The notes beneath the pieces are model-generated. The model was not told the origin of the DNA and did not search any database. It saw only the letters and a program-made list of their open reading frames with translations. DNA of 64,000 bases from Silene latifolia (taxonomy: Eukaryota > Streptophyta > Magnoliopsida > Caryophyllales > Caryophyllaceae): the NCBI RefSeq assembly GCF_048544455.1, contig NC_133526.1, positions 11,672,001 to 11,736,000 on the forward strand, given 5' to 3'. Each line of letters opens with the position of its first letter. Within the stretch, counting starts at the first letter, position 1. Shown here piece by piece: positions 24,001 through 36,341 of this stretch. The translations under genes and the position numbers were made by a program.

Positions 24001-27000
24001 AATGATGCAAGTAGGCCAAGTGGGGTATGTAATTATATATGTGGCTATATATGTGGTTGAGACTTGAGATGAATGCAAGTGGGGATATTGGAAAGTAATT
24101 CAGAGACCGTCAAATAGTGAAAAATGGAAGGTAAGGTATTTCGGAGTCGGAGGGAGTATGTGATATTAATATTTTAATAATATTCATTACTTGCAATACT
24201 TGTATCGAAGAATAATAAAAATTAAATTAAATAGTGATATTAAATTGGTTTTTTAATCATGTTTTGATTTAACATACTACGATCAATATATTTTGTTTAT
24301 TTCACATTAATATATAAATACCAATGTTTTAATGATAAGTTATGGCTTATAAAAGGTAGTTTTTTTTTTCACGTACTCACAAGCTCACCACTACCGGGCC
24401 CCTCCTTGCCATGTCGCTGACCACCACCAGCCATTATTCCATCACCCACCACCGGCTATCCCCCCACATTTACATACCACCCTAACCCCGTTGAAACCAT
24501 GCACCACCCCCAAAAGCCACTCCCTGCACGAAGGTGAAGGCGGTAGGTAGACAAAGGTTGATGGTTTCCACGAAGGTGAAGGTACTCAACGGAAGTGAAA
24601 GTGTTCGCCAGAGGTCATATGTGAAAGTGGGCGTCGGAGGGATGAAGTAAGCTGGTGGTGTAGGTGGCTGGGGGTGGTCCTTGAAGGTGGTTGGTGGTGG
24701 GAAGGTGATTAGTGAGGGAGGAGAAGGTAGGAGGGTGGGTATGGGGAGACGATCAATGGGTTTAGTAAGTAATTTTAATAAACGATGAGGGTAATTTGGT
24801 AAAAGAGCATAAAAAAACTTAACTGAAAAGGAAAAAAGAGAAGTGGGAAGAAAATATCAGTTTGCTAAAAAGGGTAAGTGAGAAGAAGATAGGAAAATGG
24901 AGGGAGTAGTATATTTGATGTAACTCTTCCTTTTGATGACCAAGGCAAGCTAAACTTGGTTGTCCTCTATAGACTCAAGTCGAGCTGAAACTCTTATTAG
25001 ACGTGGTCATAGATGCACTAAGCTTTAAGAGCATTGTAAATTCTGGTAGCAATCTTGCTCCTAGAAGAGTCACTGCTGCTAGATCTTGGCCGTGGCACCA
25101 TAAATTTGACGATACCTCCTCTAAAGTGGAACCGTAGTAATTTTTAAAACCTTTACAAAACGTTAGTGCGAGGCCACAATGCAGTGAAACAACCCAGATT
25201 GTATACTATGGTCACGAGGACGGGGTTAAATTGTAACCAAGTTTTGAGCGAGTAGTAGTTAGAAGTTACTCCCTCCGATTCTTAGGAATTGCCCATATTC
25301 CTTTTTTGACATATTCACTAGAATTGCCCCATTTCCATTTTAAGCATGTTTTTGTTGGTAAAAATATCACCCTACTTTATTGTTGAGACCCACCACCCAC
25401 TCACAATCTTAATCCTTGGCAAAAAGCAAATGGAGCAATTCCAAAGAATCGGAGGTAGTATGTCTTTTGCGTCACCTCTTACTTCATCCTTGCATAGTGC
25501 AAACCCCAAACCACAACATCTGGACCTTATACTTAGGGACATTTAATCAACACTTTCAAAATTAGATGTCACGATCAATCTATTGCATTTAATTTTTTTT
25601 TTTTTTTTACAAGTAATAGAGGATATCCTTTTTTTTTTTTGGAAAATCAAATTGAGTGCCACTGGGGGTATTTTAGTCATTTTGTAAATATTTTTTAATT
25701 TTTAACTTATTTTAAAAGATATTATTATTATTATTGAGTGATAAAGGGTATTATTAGGAACTTAACTAATCTTCTTCCTCCATGACTGGGAAAATGACCC
25801 AGATGACATGAAATTAGATATCAAATCATTCAATTGTTGCAATAAACCATGCCAGATTGCCATAGGTTGATCATCTCTTTAAATTGCAGAAGTTGCGTCC
25901 ATTGTTTTCTCTTTGATTAAATACATACTTCGTAACAAGGTTAATTAACCAGGCCAATTGTTTCAATTTTTGAAACAACGAATTATATGTATTGTTGTGA
26001 TTATCAAAGGGTTGAACATTTTGCTATGTAAACAAAGTTCTTCCTTGAATACGTTTGTTTGATTCAAATCATGATTTGAAGAACTCCCACCATAAAAGGA
26101 TTTGGGAACAACAATCAGTTTATAATTTTGCCCCTTAAAATTTTGCATTGATAAATAAAAATGAAAAAATTAACTACTGATTTAAGTTATTATTTTATTT
26201 GGGTGGCGCTGAAATTTGTGCCACCCGGTGGCGCCCTATCATCATTCTTTTTTTTTTTTGCCAATCGCAGAAGAAAATAAAAGTTACGTTTTTAGCCTCC
26301 TAGGCTAAATTAATGGTAGGCTACTTTGTTCAGAATATTCTATTAGCTCTTTAATCTTCAGTTGGCATTCATGGATTTGAATTGTTTGCTGCCCTAGGTT
26401 CATTCAGTTCAGATGAGGTTTCTTTGGTCTCTTTTGTTTAATATCCTATTAGCGCTTTAATCTTCAGTTTGCGTTCATGGATTGGGGGTCTTTATTTACA
26501 GGTTCATTGGCAAGAAACTCTTAGAGGGAATGTTGCTGGAATATTGACTACTCAAAGAGTTATTATTGCTTCAGCGGATCTGGAAATTTTGGCTAGTAGC
26601 GTAACAAAATTTGATAGAGGAATTCCTCCAATATCCTTTTACCTTCATCGGTTTGTGGTTTGCGGTTTATGTGTTTTACAGTTTTTTGTCTGTACTTTCT
26701 TTCTTCCATTATCAATAAAGAGCTCCATAAATGTTTCCCTTAACTGCGTTTTTACTATAGATCCCTTTTGTGGGTTGGTCCTGCTTTACTTTTTTCCACT
26801 GCTACGGCAATTGGTGTGCTTGGGTGGGATGGAAAAGTGAGAACAATCTTGTCCACTAGTCTGCCAAATGCAGGTATCATTCCGTGCTGAGTTAGTTATA
26901 AACAGCAACATCACTCCTACGTCCCAAAATCTCTCGCCTGGGGAGAGGGAGGGAGGGGGTGTCAGACGTACCCAAACTTCATAGACAGATTGTTTCACAA

Positions 27001-30000
27001 AAAATATTACAGTAAATGATTAAAAAAAATTTCTTGCTGATTGTTAACCTTTTCTTGCAGTTCTTGTGGGTGCCTTAAATGATCGCTTGTTACTAGCCAA
27101 CCCTACAGAAATAAATCCCAAACAAAAGAAGAAAATCGAGATAAAGAGCTGTCTTGTTGGACTTCTTGAGCCTCTTCTGATTGGTTTTGGAACTATGCAA
27201 CAATACTTTGAGCAGAAGCTTGACCTACCAGAAACGTTATACCAGATAACATCAAGGTGCCTTTACAAAAGGAATTCTTTCCTTCTGTGTCTGTAATTTT
27301 TTAATAGAAATGTCACCTGCTTTTAAATTAATTTTGCTATTTAATCTTTGTGAAGGTTTGATAGCCTGCGAATTACTCCAAGATCCCTTGATATATTATC
27401 TAGGGGCACTCCTGTTTGTGGAGATCTGGCCGTCTCATTGTCCCAAGCAAGTCCACAGTTCACTCAGGTAACTAATAGTTTACTGCTTATATGCGAAAAT
27501 GTACAATCTTGTAATTTGCTTTATACTATGAAATTTATCTGACTGGTATATGTGTTGATATACTTAGGTATTGCGAGGTGTTTATGCCATCAAGGCCCTA
27601 CGATTCTCGACTGCTTTATCAGTGTTAAAGGATGAATACCTGCGTTCAAGGGATTATCCTCAGTGCCCCCCAACATCTCATTTGTTTCATCGGTTCCGAG
27701 AGTTGGGATATGCCTGTATCAAGTATGTGGATTGCATCGTGTCTTTCAATTTTCCATTTTAAAGGAAGTTAAAGCTTTATATGTGGCAATTAATGCCGTC
27801 TCTATCAGGGTCTATATTCGTTTCTGTGCTGCTTTCTACCGCATGTTTTAACATTTTAAAGTCAAACGTCCTTGATTTTTCCTTCCCCATACCTGGAATA
27901 TGTGATTGTACATTTTCAGAATTTCTCAAGAACTCATGTTTTAATTGTATGCTACTTGACTTGAGCCTTGATGTTGTTTAGCAGTAGCTTTTCTCTACAA
28001 GCCAGATTATATACGGAGTAACATTTTTCCCTTTTGACTAAATAATACAATTTTAACAAGATGAATGTAGATAAAGTATTTTCTTTGCTGTCTCGCTGGT
28101 TAGGGAAAATGTCAATAAGTTTGAAACTATTGCCTTTCCCTGTCCAAAACTGGTGATAGATTCGGTTTTGTGAAGGGTGAAATCACAGCCAACATAGAGG
28201 GTAAGGGGTAAATCTTAGACTTAAACATAAGAGTTATATGAACCTTCTCTGTCTTGGGACCTCGAGCTTTTGATAGATTCCCAGGGAAGCATAAATTTGT
28301 ATATTTTGCAGTGATTTTGTAGTTTGTTGCTCATATTGTCCGACTTAGTTTTCCCGCTAAGACTAACTATTAGTATTTCTTAACCAGTGTCTATTGTCAT
28401 TATATTTCCCCTCTTATAATCTTGCCGCTCTTTTCCAATCAAGTAGTTTTCGTTGAAGCAAGGAAGAGCTGCCCCGTTCTCCCTCGTAAAGAAAACCATA
28501 AACACAAATAAAAACGTGGCATCAGAAGTCACCTGAGGTTACTAACATTTTCAAAACTAAATGACTGAAATTCCATCTAATTTTCTAAGATCTTGAGTTT
28601 CTGTTGTAATTATTTTTACTGAGATGGCAAGATCGAGTTGACTTTTTTAGTGCTTGTCCATCTATCTGAAATTGCACTTGAAACCCTTAGCATTTCTTTT
28701 CTTTTAATCAAAATGAAATTAGTGTTCTAAAGTATCAACTTTTTTTTTTTTGTTTTAAATATCAACAAAATGAATTTCTTCCCCATGTTATCCGCAAGAT
28801 ACCTATTTTGGTACCTCATTGTTATCCAAACTTGAATGATACTTATTGAGAGTAAAATTACCTTCCCAATCCTAGTAAAGTTTCAAAGGCACTTTGTTGG
28901 TAACAGTTGTATTAGGTTATAGGGAGTAGGTTTCTTTTGCATAACTTATTAATTTATAATAACCTTTCAGGTACGGTCAATTTGACAGCGCAAAGGAAAC
29001 ATTTGAAATAATTTCAGATTATGAAAGCATGCTTGATCTGTTCATATGCCATCTCAACCCTAGTGCAATGCGGCGTCTTGCACAGAAACTAGAAGAAGAC
29101 GGTGCTGATCCTGAGATAAGGAGATGCTGTGAAAGGATCTTGCGAATCCGTTCGACAGGGTGGACCCAAGGCATATTTGCCAACTTTGCGGCTGAAAGCA
29201 TGGTTCCCAAAGGACCCGAATGGGGAGGTGGAAATTGGGAAATTAAAACACCAACAAATATGAAGGATATTCCTCAATGGGAACTTGCTGCTGAGGTAAT
29301 GCCATACATGAAAACGGATGATGGGCCTGTCCCAGCAATTGTGACAGATCACATTGGTGTTTACCTGGGTTGTATAAAAGGACGGGGCAATGTGGTTGAA
29401 GTGAGAGAAGATAGTTTGGTCAAAGCTATTACGTCTTCCGGTGGTGAAGTCATAGTTAAACCGAATGGAGTCTCGACTTCGTTGGCAGATGCCATGTCCA
29501 GCAAGGGGGTGCCTACTATTGATTCAAAGGGTGCTTCTTTGATGGGTCTAGAAGCACTCATGAAACAGCCTTCGGGATCTGCAGCTGCCGATGAACAAGC
29601 AAAAGCCGAAGAAGAATTCAAAAGGTCTCTATATGGAGCTTCTGGTGGTGATAGTAGTGATGAAGAGGGTGAATCCAAAACTAAAAAATTCCAAATCAGA
29701 ATCCGAGACAAACCTGTGTCGTCTACCACTGTTGATGTCAATAAAATAAAGGAAGCCACAAGGCAGTTTAGTTTGGCCCCACCATTGGGTAGGACCAAGT
29801 CATTGCAACCTCCTGGTGGATTTCAGGATATGGGCCCCACATTGCAACCTGTTTCAACTCCCCCGATTGCTACTCATCCTGTGGATCCGTTTGCTACCGT
29901 CTCTTCAACTCAGCCGCCTGCCATTTCACAGCCACCTCCAGTGGTTACTGGTGCCGGAGTTACTGCAGGTCCAATCCCGGAAGACTTTTTCCAGAACACT

Positions 30001-31778
30001 ATTTCATCTATTCATGTGGCAGCATCACTGGCTCCTCCAAGGGCTGTATCTAAATTGGATCCGAACTTCCAAGGGGTGGGATCCAACCAGCAAGCACCTG
30101 TTCAACCGAATCCATCTCCATCTAATTTTGGACTCGCAGGTGGTGGTGTTCCACCTCAAGTTACTCAACAGCCCACATTTCCAGCTGACTCATTTGGGCT
30201 TCCTGATGGTGGGGTCCCACCTCAATCCGCAGTACAGCCCGTGGGCCAGCCACTGTCTCAGGTTCAGCCCATTCAGCTACCTAATTCCTCTCAGCCCATG
30301 GATCTTAGTATACTAGGAGTTCCTGGTGGAGTAGATGCTGGAAAGCATCCTGCACAACCCACTTCTCCTCCAGCATCTGTGCGCCCTGGACAGGTGAGTT
30401 TTCTTGTTTGTCTATGTCCTTGACATGTAATACATAACAAAGTGATGAGAATTCACCTTACAACAAAACCCCTAATCATTTCGGCCCAAAGCTTTCTTGT
30501 TTAGCAAGACCTGATTTTAACAATTAAGTTTTGTTGTAGGGTGAATTCTCATCACTAAGAACCTCCTTTTCCATGCGTAGAGTTTGCAATTCTTCTCTTT
30601 GTTGTGTTTTACATGTTTTCCCCAATACTGAACAGGTTCCACGTGGTGCTGCTGCTCCATTATGCTTCAAGACGGGATTGGCACATCTTGAGCAGAATCA
30701 GCTACCAGATGCTCTATCTTGTTTTGATGAAGCTTTTCTGGCTTTGGCCAAAGATCAATCACGCGGTTCTGATATCAAGGCTCAGGCTACTATCTGTGCG
30801 CAGTATAAGATTGGAGTTACTCTTCTTCAGGTATTGCTTTTACAGTTACACCCATCTATTGAACCCGAAAACGTTGGAAAAGTTCATGAAATACTCGTGA
30901 GTTTTCATTGTCACCCCAAGGCTTGCATTTTTTCTATGGTAACTTTTAGTTTGTGTACATAGTATCCCAAGGTCTGCATTTTCTCTCCGAGTGACAAAAT
31001 CATACTCCCTCCCTCCCGGTCGTTTGTTACCTTTGGTTTTGGCACAAAAACCAAGGAAAGAGGAGGGGACCATTTGTGGGTATTATTATTGAGTGACAAG
31101 GACAATAGGTTATGTGGATGATCAAATTACCCTTCAAAAATATTTCCAATATAGAAAAGTAAACAAATGAATGAACCATCACAGATATAGATGGAATAGG
31201 TAAACAAATGACCGGGACGGATGGAGTATATTTTTAATTCATTTCTTACTTCCGTTTTTCCTATAATATTTCGCATCATTCATCCAAGCTTTATATCTAT
31301 CGGTCAGGAAATCGGACGGCTACAAAGGGTCCAAGGTGCAGCTGCTATAAGTGCAAAAGATGAGATGGCCAGATTATCCCGGCATCTTGGATCACTGCCC
31401 CTTCTAGCGAAACATCGTATAAGCTGCATACGAACAGCAATAAAACGAAACATGGAGGTCCAGAATTATGCATATTCTAAACAAATGCTTGATCTCCTCT
31501 TCTCAAAAGCACCTCCAGGTAAAAGAGAGGAGTTGAGGAGCTTGATTGACTTGTGTGTCCAAAGGGGTTTGACCAACAAGTCCATGGATCCCGTGGAAGA
31601 CCCGTCTCAGTTTTGTGCTGCCACTCTTAGCCGTTTATCGACCATTGGGTATGATGTTTGTGATTTGTGCGGGGCGAAATTTGCTGCCCTATCATCACCG
31701 GGATGCATCATTTGTGGCATGGGAAGCATCAAAAGATCGGACTCTCAAGCAGGACCCGTTCCTTCACCATTTGGCTGA
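15065..31778 (+). CDS. TWD40-1: TPLATE/TSET complex subunit TWD40-1
   Basis: Subunit of the plant TPLATE complex, an ancient coat-like adaptor that drives clathrin-mediated endocytosis at the plasma membrane. Coding exons: 15065-15197, 15298-15407, 15971-16136, 17017-17117, 17207-17279, 17369-17504, 17867-18027, 19676-19800, 19880-19979, 20696-20792, 21489-21540, 22113-22214, 22307-22453, 22561-22723, 22848-23081, 23169-23329, 26502-26630, 26756-26873, 27061-27256, 27356-27467, 27568-27722, 28971-30393, 30636-30830, 31308-31778. They join to 4,860 nt, that is 1619 residues, close to the Arabidopsis protein as I remember it. The N-terminal WD40 propellers start MEWATIQHLDLRHVGR; then come an alpha-solenoid, a Pro/Gln-rich linker (about 1240-1400) and a C-terminal block with two CxxC pairs (CDLC, CIIC). 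Intron 17 is U12-type AT-AC. Several introns carry MITEs and retroelement fragments. No break is seen. Confidence 0.95.
15480..15571 (+). mobile_element. Non-LTR retroelement 3' end, (TTG)n tail
   Basis: It contains ACACAAGGGTAAGGCTGCGT and ends in GTTGTTGTTGTTG, the 3' signature of TS-type plant SINEs and their RTE-like LINE partners. It lies in TWD40-1 intron 2. The 5' part is not clear. Confidence 0.55.
16811..16900 (+). mobile_element. Second copy of the (TTG)n-tailed retroelement end
   Basis: This is a diverged copy of 15480-15571 (ACACAAGGGTTAGGCTGCAC, then GGTTGTTGTTGTT) in TWD40-1 intron 3. A T-rich run with A interruptions lies upstream at 16540-16580. Confidence 0.5.
17580..17645 (-). 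mobile_element. tRNA-derived SINE head, fragment
   Basis: On the minus strand TAGCAACATGGTAAAGTC (A-box-like) is followed by GACCTAGGTTCGAAC (B-box-like). The same pair occurs near 37570-37640. It lies in TWD40-1 intron 6 and is not a folded tRNA gene. Confidence 0.5.
18316..18511. mobile_element. Stowaway MITE, GGAATTG subfamily
   Basis: The left end CTTCCTCTACTTCATAGGAA and the inverted right end CAACCTCCGATTCCTTGGAA enclose about 200 bp in TWD40-1 intron 7. The same subfamily occurs at 25269-25458 and, in part, at 55380-55455. Confidence 0.7.
18628..18712 (-). mobile_element. (TTG)n-tailed retroelement end, minus orientation
   Basis: AACAACATTACTGCTAGTGT followed by a decayed GGGAGGTAAAGGGGGTCAGA matches the inverted 3' end of 15480-15571. 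It lies in TWD40-1 intron 7. A stretch of repeated TTCGGT/CAGTTCAG words follows to about 19100. Confidence 0.45.
23733..24908. repeat. MITE cluster in TWD40-1 intron 16
   Basis: A hAT-like start TAGACCTGTCAAACGGGTTG lies at 23733. A Stowaway-like pair is seen at about 23914 (CTCCTTCCGACCAATAATTA) and 24158 (inverted CTCCCTCCGACTCC). Stowaway-like ends at about 23645 and 24908 may bracket both. The segment 24380-24760 is rich in CCACC/GGTGG and non-coding. Only the clearest ends are given; the nesting order is not secure. Confidence 0.4.
25269..25458. mobile_element. Stowaway MITE, GGAATTG subfamily
   Basis: It runs from CTCCCTCCGATTCTTAGGAA to an inverted CTACCTCCGATTCTTTGGAA with TA flanks. 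It lies in TWD40-1 intron 16. Confidence 0.8.
26341..26501 (+). repeat. Tandem duplication of the intron 16 acceptor region
   Basis: TATTAGCTCTTTAATCTTCA at 26341 recurs as TATTAGCGCTTTAATCTTCA at 26447. Both copies continue through a GTTCATGGATT-like word to an AG followed by GTTCATT (26397 and 26501). The second AG is the one that joins exon 17 in frame. The unit is about 105 bp. Confidence 0.7.
26631..26755 (+). other. U12-type AT-AC intron in TWD40-1 (intron 17)
   Basis: The intron opens with ATATCCTTTT, the U12 donor consensus, and ends in AC at 26754-26755. TCCCTTAACTG at 26737-26746 matches the U12 branch site, with its A about 12 bases from the end. Splicing there joins exon 17 (...GIPP) to exon 18 (YRSLLWVG...) in phase 0. 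The joined sequence aligns without gap to the Arabidopsis protein as I recall it. No GT-AG pair in this stretch gives an open joined frame that I could find. Confidence 0.88.
30441..30556. mobile_element. Short hairpin MITE in TWD40-1 intron 22
   Basis: A 29 bp inverted repeat beginning AGTGATGAGAATTCACC and ending ACAACAAAAC closes a 116 bp element, with one mismatch between the arms. Superfamily was not assigned. Confidence 0.7.
31005..31226. mobile_element. Stowaway MITE in TWD40-1 intron 23
   Basis: The ends CTCCCTCCCTCCCGGTCGTT and inverted CTCCATCCGTCCCGGTCATT lie in TA flanks. Same subfamily as 10534-10741 and 40314-40521. Confidence 0.85.
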
Positions 31779-32949
31779 GCTTGGCGACTTATGGTGTGTA
31801 ATTTTTCAGAATCTGAATTTTGTTTTTGATTTTGTGGATTGAGAAATGGGTTTGTCGGGGATAATTAATCTGGTGGTTTAACGGTGAGTTAGCTGCATAT
31901 ATGTACTTCTATAGTTCTATCAGGAACCTTTTCTTCGTGATGACAGTGTTGCGATTGCATGTTGTGCTTGGTATCTTGTAATACGGCTTGTAATATTTCT
32001 TCAATGTTCTAGCATTGTGTTTTATTAACGTATTTAAAGTAAAACTAATGTTAGATGACCTGTGTATTACGGGTATCTTCCACCTAGTTGATTTAATAGT
32101 TCATTTGATGTATTCCAGATGCAGTAATTTTTAGACATGATGTATATACAATTCATACATAATTCCTTATCGAATGTGTCGCTTGGCCAATGTTTTTGAT
32201 CCGTCGTTGCCTGCATCATATGTTTATGAATTGTCCTCTACCTGTGTCCTGTGTTTCTGAACTGATATCTTCCTAGGGCAGCGTACCACACTGGCACCAA
32301 CCTCCTGCTACGATGAAAATTGCTGCACCAGTACTTTATAGTAGAAGTGTAGTAGTTCACATAAGATATCTACAGAAAAGTTGATTTCATCTCAAAGCTC
32401 GCTTGGATTAAGCGTAATTAGATGGGGTTGGTAAAGATGAAAATAAAATTACGACTACTCCATATTTTGTCCATTATTTTGGGGGAATGAGTAACCATTG
32501 CCCCTAAATGATGCAAATCTTTGTTGCATATTCACCCCCCTTCTCTGTCCATCAGCTACCGCCATAACGACTCCTGCATTCTTTTGTATATTTTTCTCTA
32601 TTACCTCTTAATAATTACGTTAATTTTAAGCAAAGCTTAATAGATAATACCAACGAAATATGGTTAATAATCACAATTGCAAAAACAAAAAATGAATGTC
32701 CAAAAAGATGGAACAAATTCACTTGGGAGAAAAAGGGAAACAGAGAATAGTGTAATTACATTAAAAATTGAATCAATAAATCATTACGGAGGATTCATTT
32801 ACCACCTTACTGATTATAGAGCTATTCAACCACAAAACAAAAGCCACCTATCTATTTTGTTACAAAAGAAAGAATAAAAAATATCGCATATTTACTCGAG
32901 GGGTTAAAATTAAAGGCAAAAAAAAAGGCGAAAAAGAAGGTTTATGCAG
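31779..32949. other. Convergent 3' flank between TWD40-1 and the DUF547 gene
   Basis: This holds the 3' UTR of TWD40-1 and, from the other side, that of the DUF547 gene. I see no gene or clear element in it. The short open frame at 32677 has no recognisable features. Confidence 0.5.
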
Positions 32950-35900
32950 TTAGGCATGAATAAGGTATCTGAAACTGAAATCATATGGTACCACATCTAG
33001 TAATTCTGAAAAAGGCACATCTTTAGTTGTTTCAAGAAAGCAAAGAGCTTCTTTCTTGAGCTTATCAGGTAACTGAAGACATACCCACTCTAGCAATGAG
33101 CTTAAATCCTTTGCAAACTCTAGTTGATACCAATCCAACAGTTTCGGTATTGTAAACTTGTTATCCTTTGTTATGCCTACTACTGCCTGTATATATTCTT
33201 TCTTTGCTGCCTCCAACTCGCTTTCGATTTGAGATGCCGTATACACCCTCACCTGGAGATACACTATTGAGTTCATATTCTTTACAGGTGGTTTGCCCCA
33301 ACTGACAACTGGGGTACTCAAAGAAAACTAATCGGTATTACCGTATTCTCCCTCCCATTTTTCGTTCTCATACACAACTCAAAACTTGAACCCATGACCA
33401 CGATAATGATGTGGTCCGACTACAAGTGAAAGAACCAGTAAAAAGACATCAAGACAACTCGGGATTAAAATATAACGTCTAAAGCGATAAGCACTTACAG
33501 CAGGAGATGACCAGCTTCCACAGGACAATGCAAATGTAACCAAAGGTTCTGCACCCTCCAAACCAAACATGTTGCTCGCCTTCAGGTCATTCCCTTTAGC
33601 AGCTCTTTTGCCACCCTGTTGGCGAGATACATGCGTAGCAAGATCAATGACATGACAAGTGCTCAGGTTAAGGAAAACAAAATGATGGTAATAGTTACCA
33701 ACTTACCTGTTTGACATAGAATGGCAATCTCAAAATAAAATGCTCTATTGTGATTGCAGTCATTTTCTGACCTCCCACAGTTATTGTTGCCTGCGAAAGA
33801 AGAATTTTATCATTCGATAATAATTCTCAGAGCTTGACCAGGAACAAAACATTACATATACAGACTAATATTTTATCCTAGCTCAATGAATTCAATCAAA
33901 ATTAGAGAAATCATACCTCTCGCATCAGTAAGACGACCTTTTCAGGACTGTCAGGAATACCATGTTCCAGAAAAGCCTGAAACCGGGATAATTTAGGGAA
34001 AATACAAAGCGAAGTTGAAAATTCAAAATTGTACTCAATAATGGTTACTCACATTCATCATGCATGAGTTGTAGGTGTTTATCCAGAATGCAAGCTTATG
34101 TTGGTGGCTAAGACCATCCAAGTTGACTTTGGCTAGTTTTCCAAGGAGGAGCCTGAGCACATTTTTGTAAAGTGAACACAAAACACAAGTAGTATATATA
34201 AACAACACATGTCACCTAGCATAGCTGGTAAAGTCATTGAAGAATGGTACTTATAACATGGTTTGAAATCGTCAAACATTAAATTATCCCTTGTGGTTCC
34301 CTTTACCTGAAAAAAACGTTAATAAACTAAGCAACTGCTAAGAAAGGACGGGAAATTTACTTTAGTTTGTGAAGCAAGAACAAAGCTTTTTTCTTCCACT
34401 TAAGATCAATTGAGTTTGCATCCACAATCCAGAGGAACTTGTAAACACCAATGTCTCTCGCCTTGAATTCGGCACCAGTTCCGTAAGGATCCTGGGTTTC
34501 AAAATCTTGATCAGAAACAAAGGGTAAGGGACAAGATGATTGTGTCGTTTTCTCATCTTTATAGCTCATCCTTGTAAAAATGCTACACAAACACTTCAGT
34601 GTATCCTCTGAGACTTTGTTTGGTTCGCTGTCTCCTCCTAATGCCTTGTTTACAGGCTGAAAGATGGAATAATCAGAATGACGTCTAAGCAGAACTGTAA
34701 CAAGGTCAAATAAATACCACTGATGCAGCAGTGAGTTTTATACGAGACAATCTCACGTGTGAAAAACTAACCCAAATCCTTGTATATTCCTCATTTAATT
34801 ATAGGATTGATGGGTTTGTCTCACATATAAGAACGTCTCATATAAGTTTTTGGGATGATTATGATATATACCTGCTCTTGAGGAGAAATTAGTGATTTCT
34901 CAGATGGTTGACGCTTGAAAGACGACTTTCGCAAAGGCGTCTTTACTCTGGAAAGTTTCCTATCTGGAAACTGCACATTTTCTTTCCTTTTTTCAGTTTT
35001 AGAAGAGTTCACCAAAGATCTGGAACTTTCATGTGACTGAATCCCCGAACTTTTACACCTTTCCAAAATATCGTCAGTGGAAGTAATATCATTTGTAGCT
35101 CGATTTTCATTAAGTAAATCACCGAGATTTTGTTCGGGATGATCAGAAAGTCTACCCAATGACTGTGAAGACTGGTCAGATGCCACCGATACCGTTCTAA
35201 CAACTGATGTTGGAGATTCCTCTAAATCAGATCGGCTTTCTCTAGAAGCTCGAGTCATAATTTGCTCGAAGTACTCCATTGGATTATCTGATTTCCTCTT
35301 TGAGCAAATGAAGACAGCTTCCTGGTATAAACTCTGCCTGTGAATTACAACCTGCTCCTCAAGCCGAGTAACCTCTTCTTCTAGGACAGCAATCTCGGCA
35401 ACAAGCTCCTGTGCCTGAGACCAAATGAACCCCTTTCAGCAATACTTACTAACTCTAGCAAGTATGAATCACGTTGCTAGAGCTTCGATTATACTGATCC
35501 AAGTACTAATCACTAGTAATCATGAGCACACGACTACTTTTTTTATGAGGAGTAAAGGGAGCTTCATATAATTGTCAATCACAAGAAAACTAGAGTTTCA
35601 TATAATTGTCAAAATTTCAAAGTGATATGATTGATATTTGAATCCCTTAACCTGTCATATGCACAATCCCTTAAGGCACTAGGATAACGTAGTATAAGGA
35701 TATCTACTGTTGTTTACCAATTAATCATTGACGTAGACATCAAAGATAACAAAGATTGGTATAACTAACATTTGGAGGTAGATACGGAGGCAGGTGTGAC
35801 AGCATATCCAGAGGCCTGTTAAAGGCTTGTTTTAGAGCCCTGTGAATGTTTTCTTCATCTCTGAGCTTCTTCTTCAGCTTGCCAACCTGCAAATTCAATT

Positions 35901-36341
35901 ACAACAAATACAGTGACCCAAAGAAGATTTCAACCTTAATGAGAAAAAAAAATGATGGTATATGTTAAATACATCTTGCAACAAGGACAACTTTAGTTCT
36001 CTACTAGTTTGGCTTCCACAGGTTGCCAGTTTCTTAGAACTTGGTGATCTGACCTTTTGCACCTGTGAGAAAGTCAATTGAAGCTATTATAATAAATCAT
36101 CAATTAGTCTTTTGTAGTGCGGTTTCACACAACATTGTGTAAAACTGACACAGGTCATAAGAAAGACATGCCCATGTTAGTGTGAAAGTAGTTATCAAAG
36201 AATCAGTTTTACAAAATACATGTGTAAAGTCACCTTACACGAGTATTTGTGAAAAAGAAAACAGAGTACTGAGCAATGAAAGCTTACTTTCTCCATTTCT
36301 AGCTCAAAAGAAAAGTATTTTTCCCCTATTTCCATTTCCAT
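32950..36341 (-). CDS. MIP1 leucine-zipper / DUF547 protein
   Basis: Plant-specific protein of the ternary complex factor MIP1-like family; its biochemical role is unknown. Coding exons in transcript order: 36341-36288, 36062-35973, 35886-35770, 35414-34872, 34656-34361, 34152-34053, 33976-33917, 33790-33707, 33615-33499, 33252-32950. They sum to 1,764 nt, 587 residues. Residues about 37-120 form the MIP1-type zipper ([20 protein letters not shown] is its core). Residues about 170-270 are Ser/Lys-rich and probably disordered. DUF547 spans about 350-520, with the hallmark [20 protein letters not shown] and [18 protein letters not shown]. The first exon is short (18 residues, [10 protein letters not shown]...), so the start is the least certain part. 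The gene converges on TWD40-1. Confidence 0.9.
34737..34850. mobile_element. Foldback MITE in the DUF547 gene
   Basis: TTTTATACGAGACAATCTCA near 34737 faces an inverted partner (AGACGTTCTTATATGTGAGA) near 34820-34845. It lies in the intron between 34656 and 34872, about 20 bases from the donor. Non-coding. Confidence 0.5.

Noticed and set aside
29361-29798. A 145-codon minus-strand frame and a 166-codon plus frame (29816-30316) within TWD40-1 exon 22
   Set aside because: They are shadows of the long coding exon, whose own frame matches TWD40-1 throughout.
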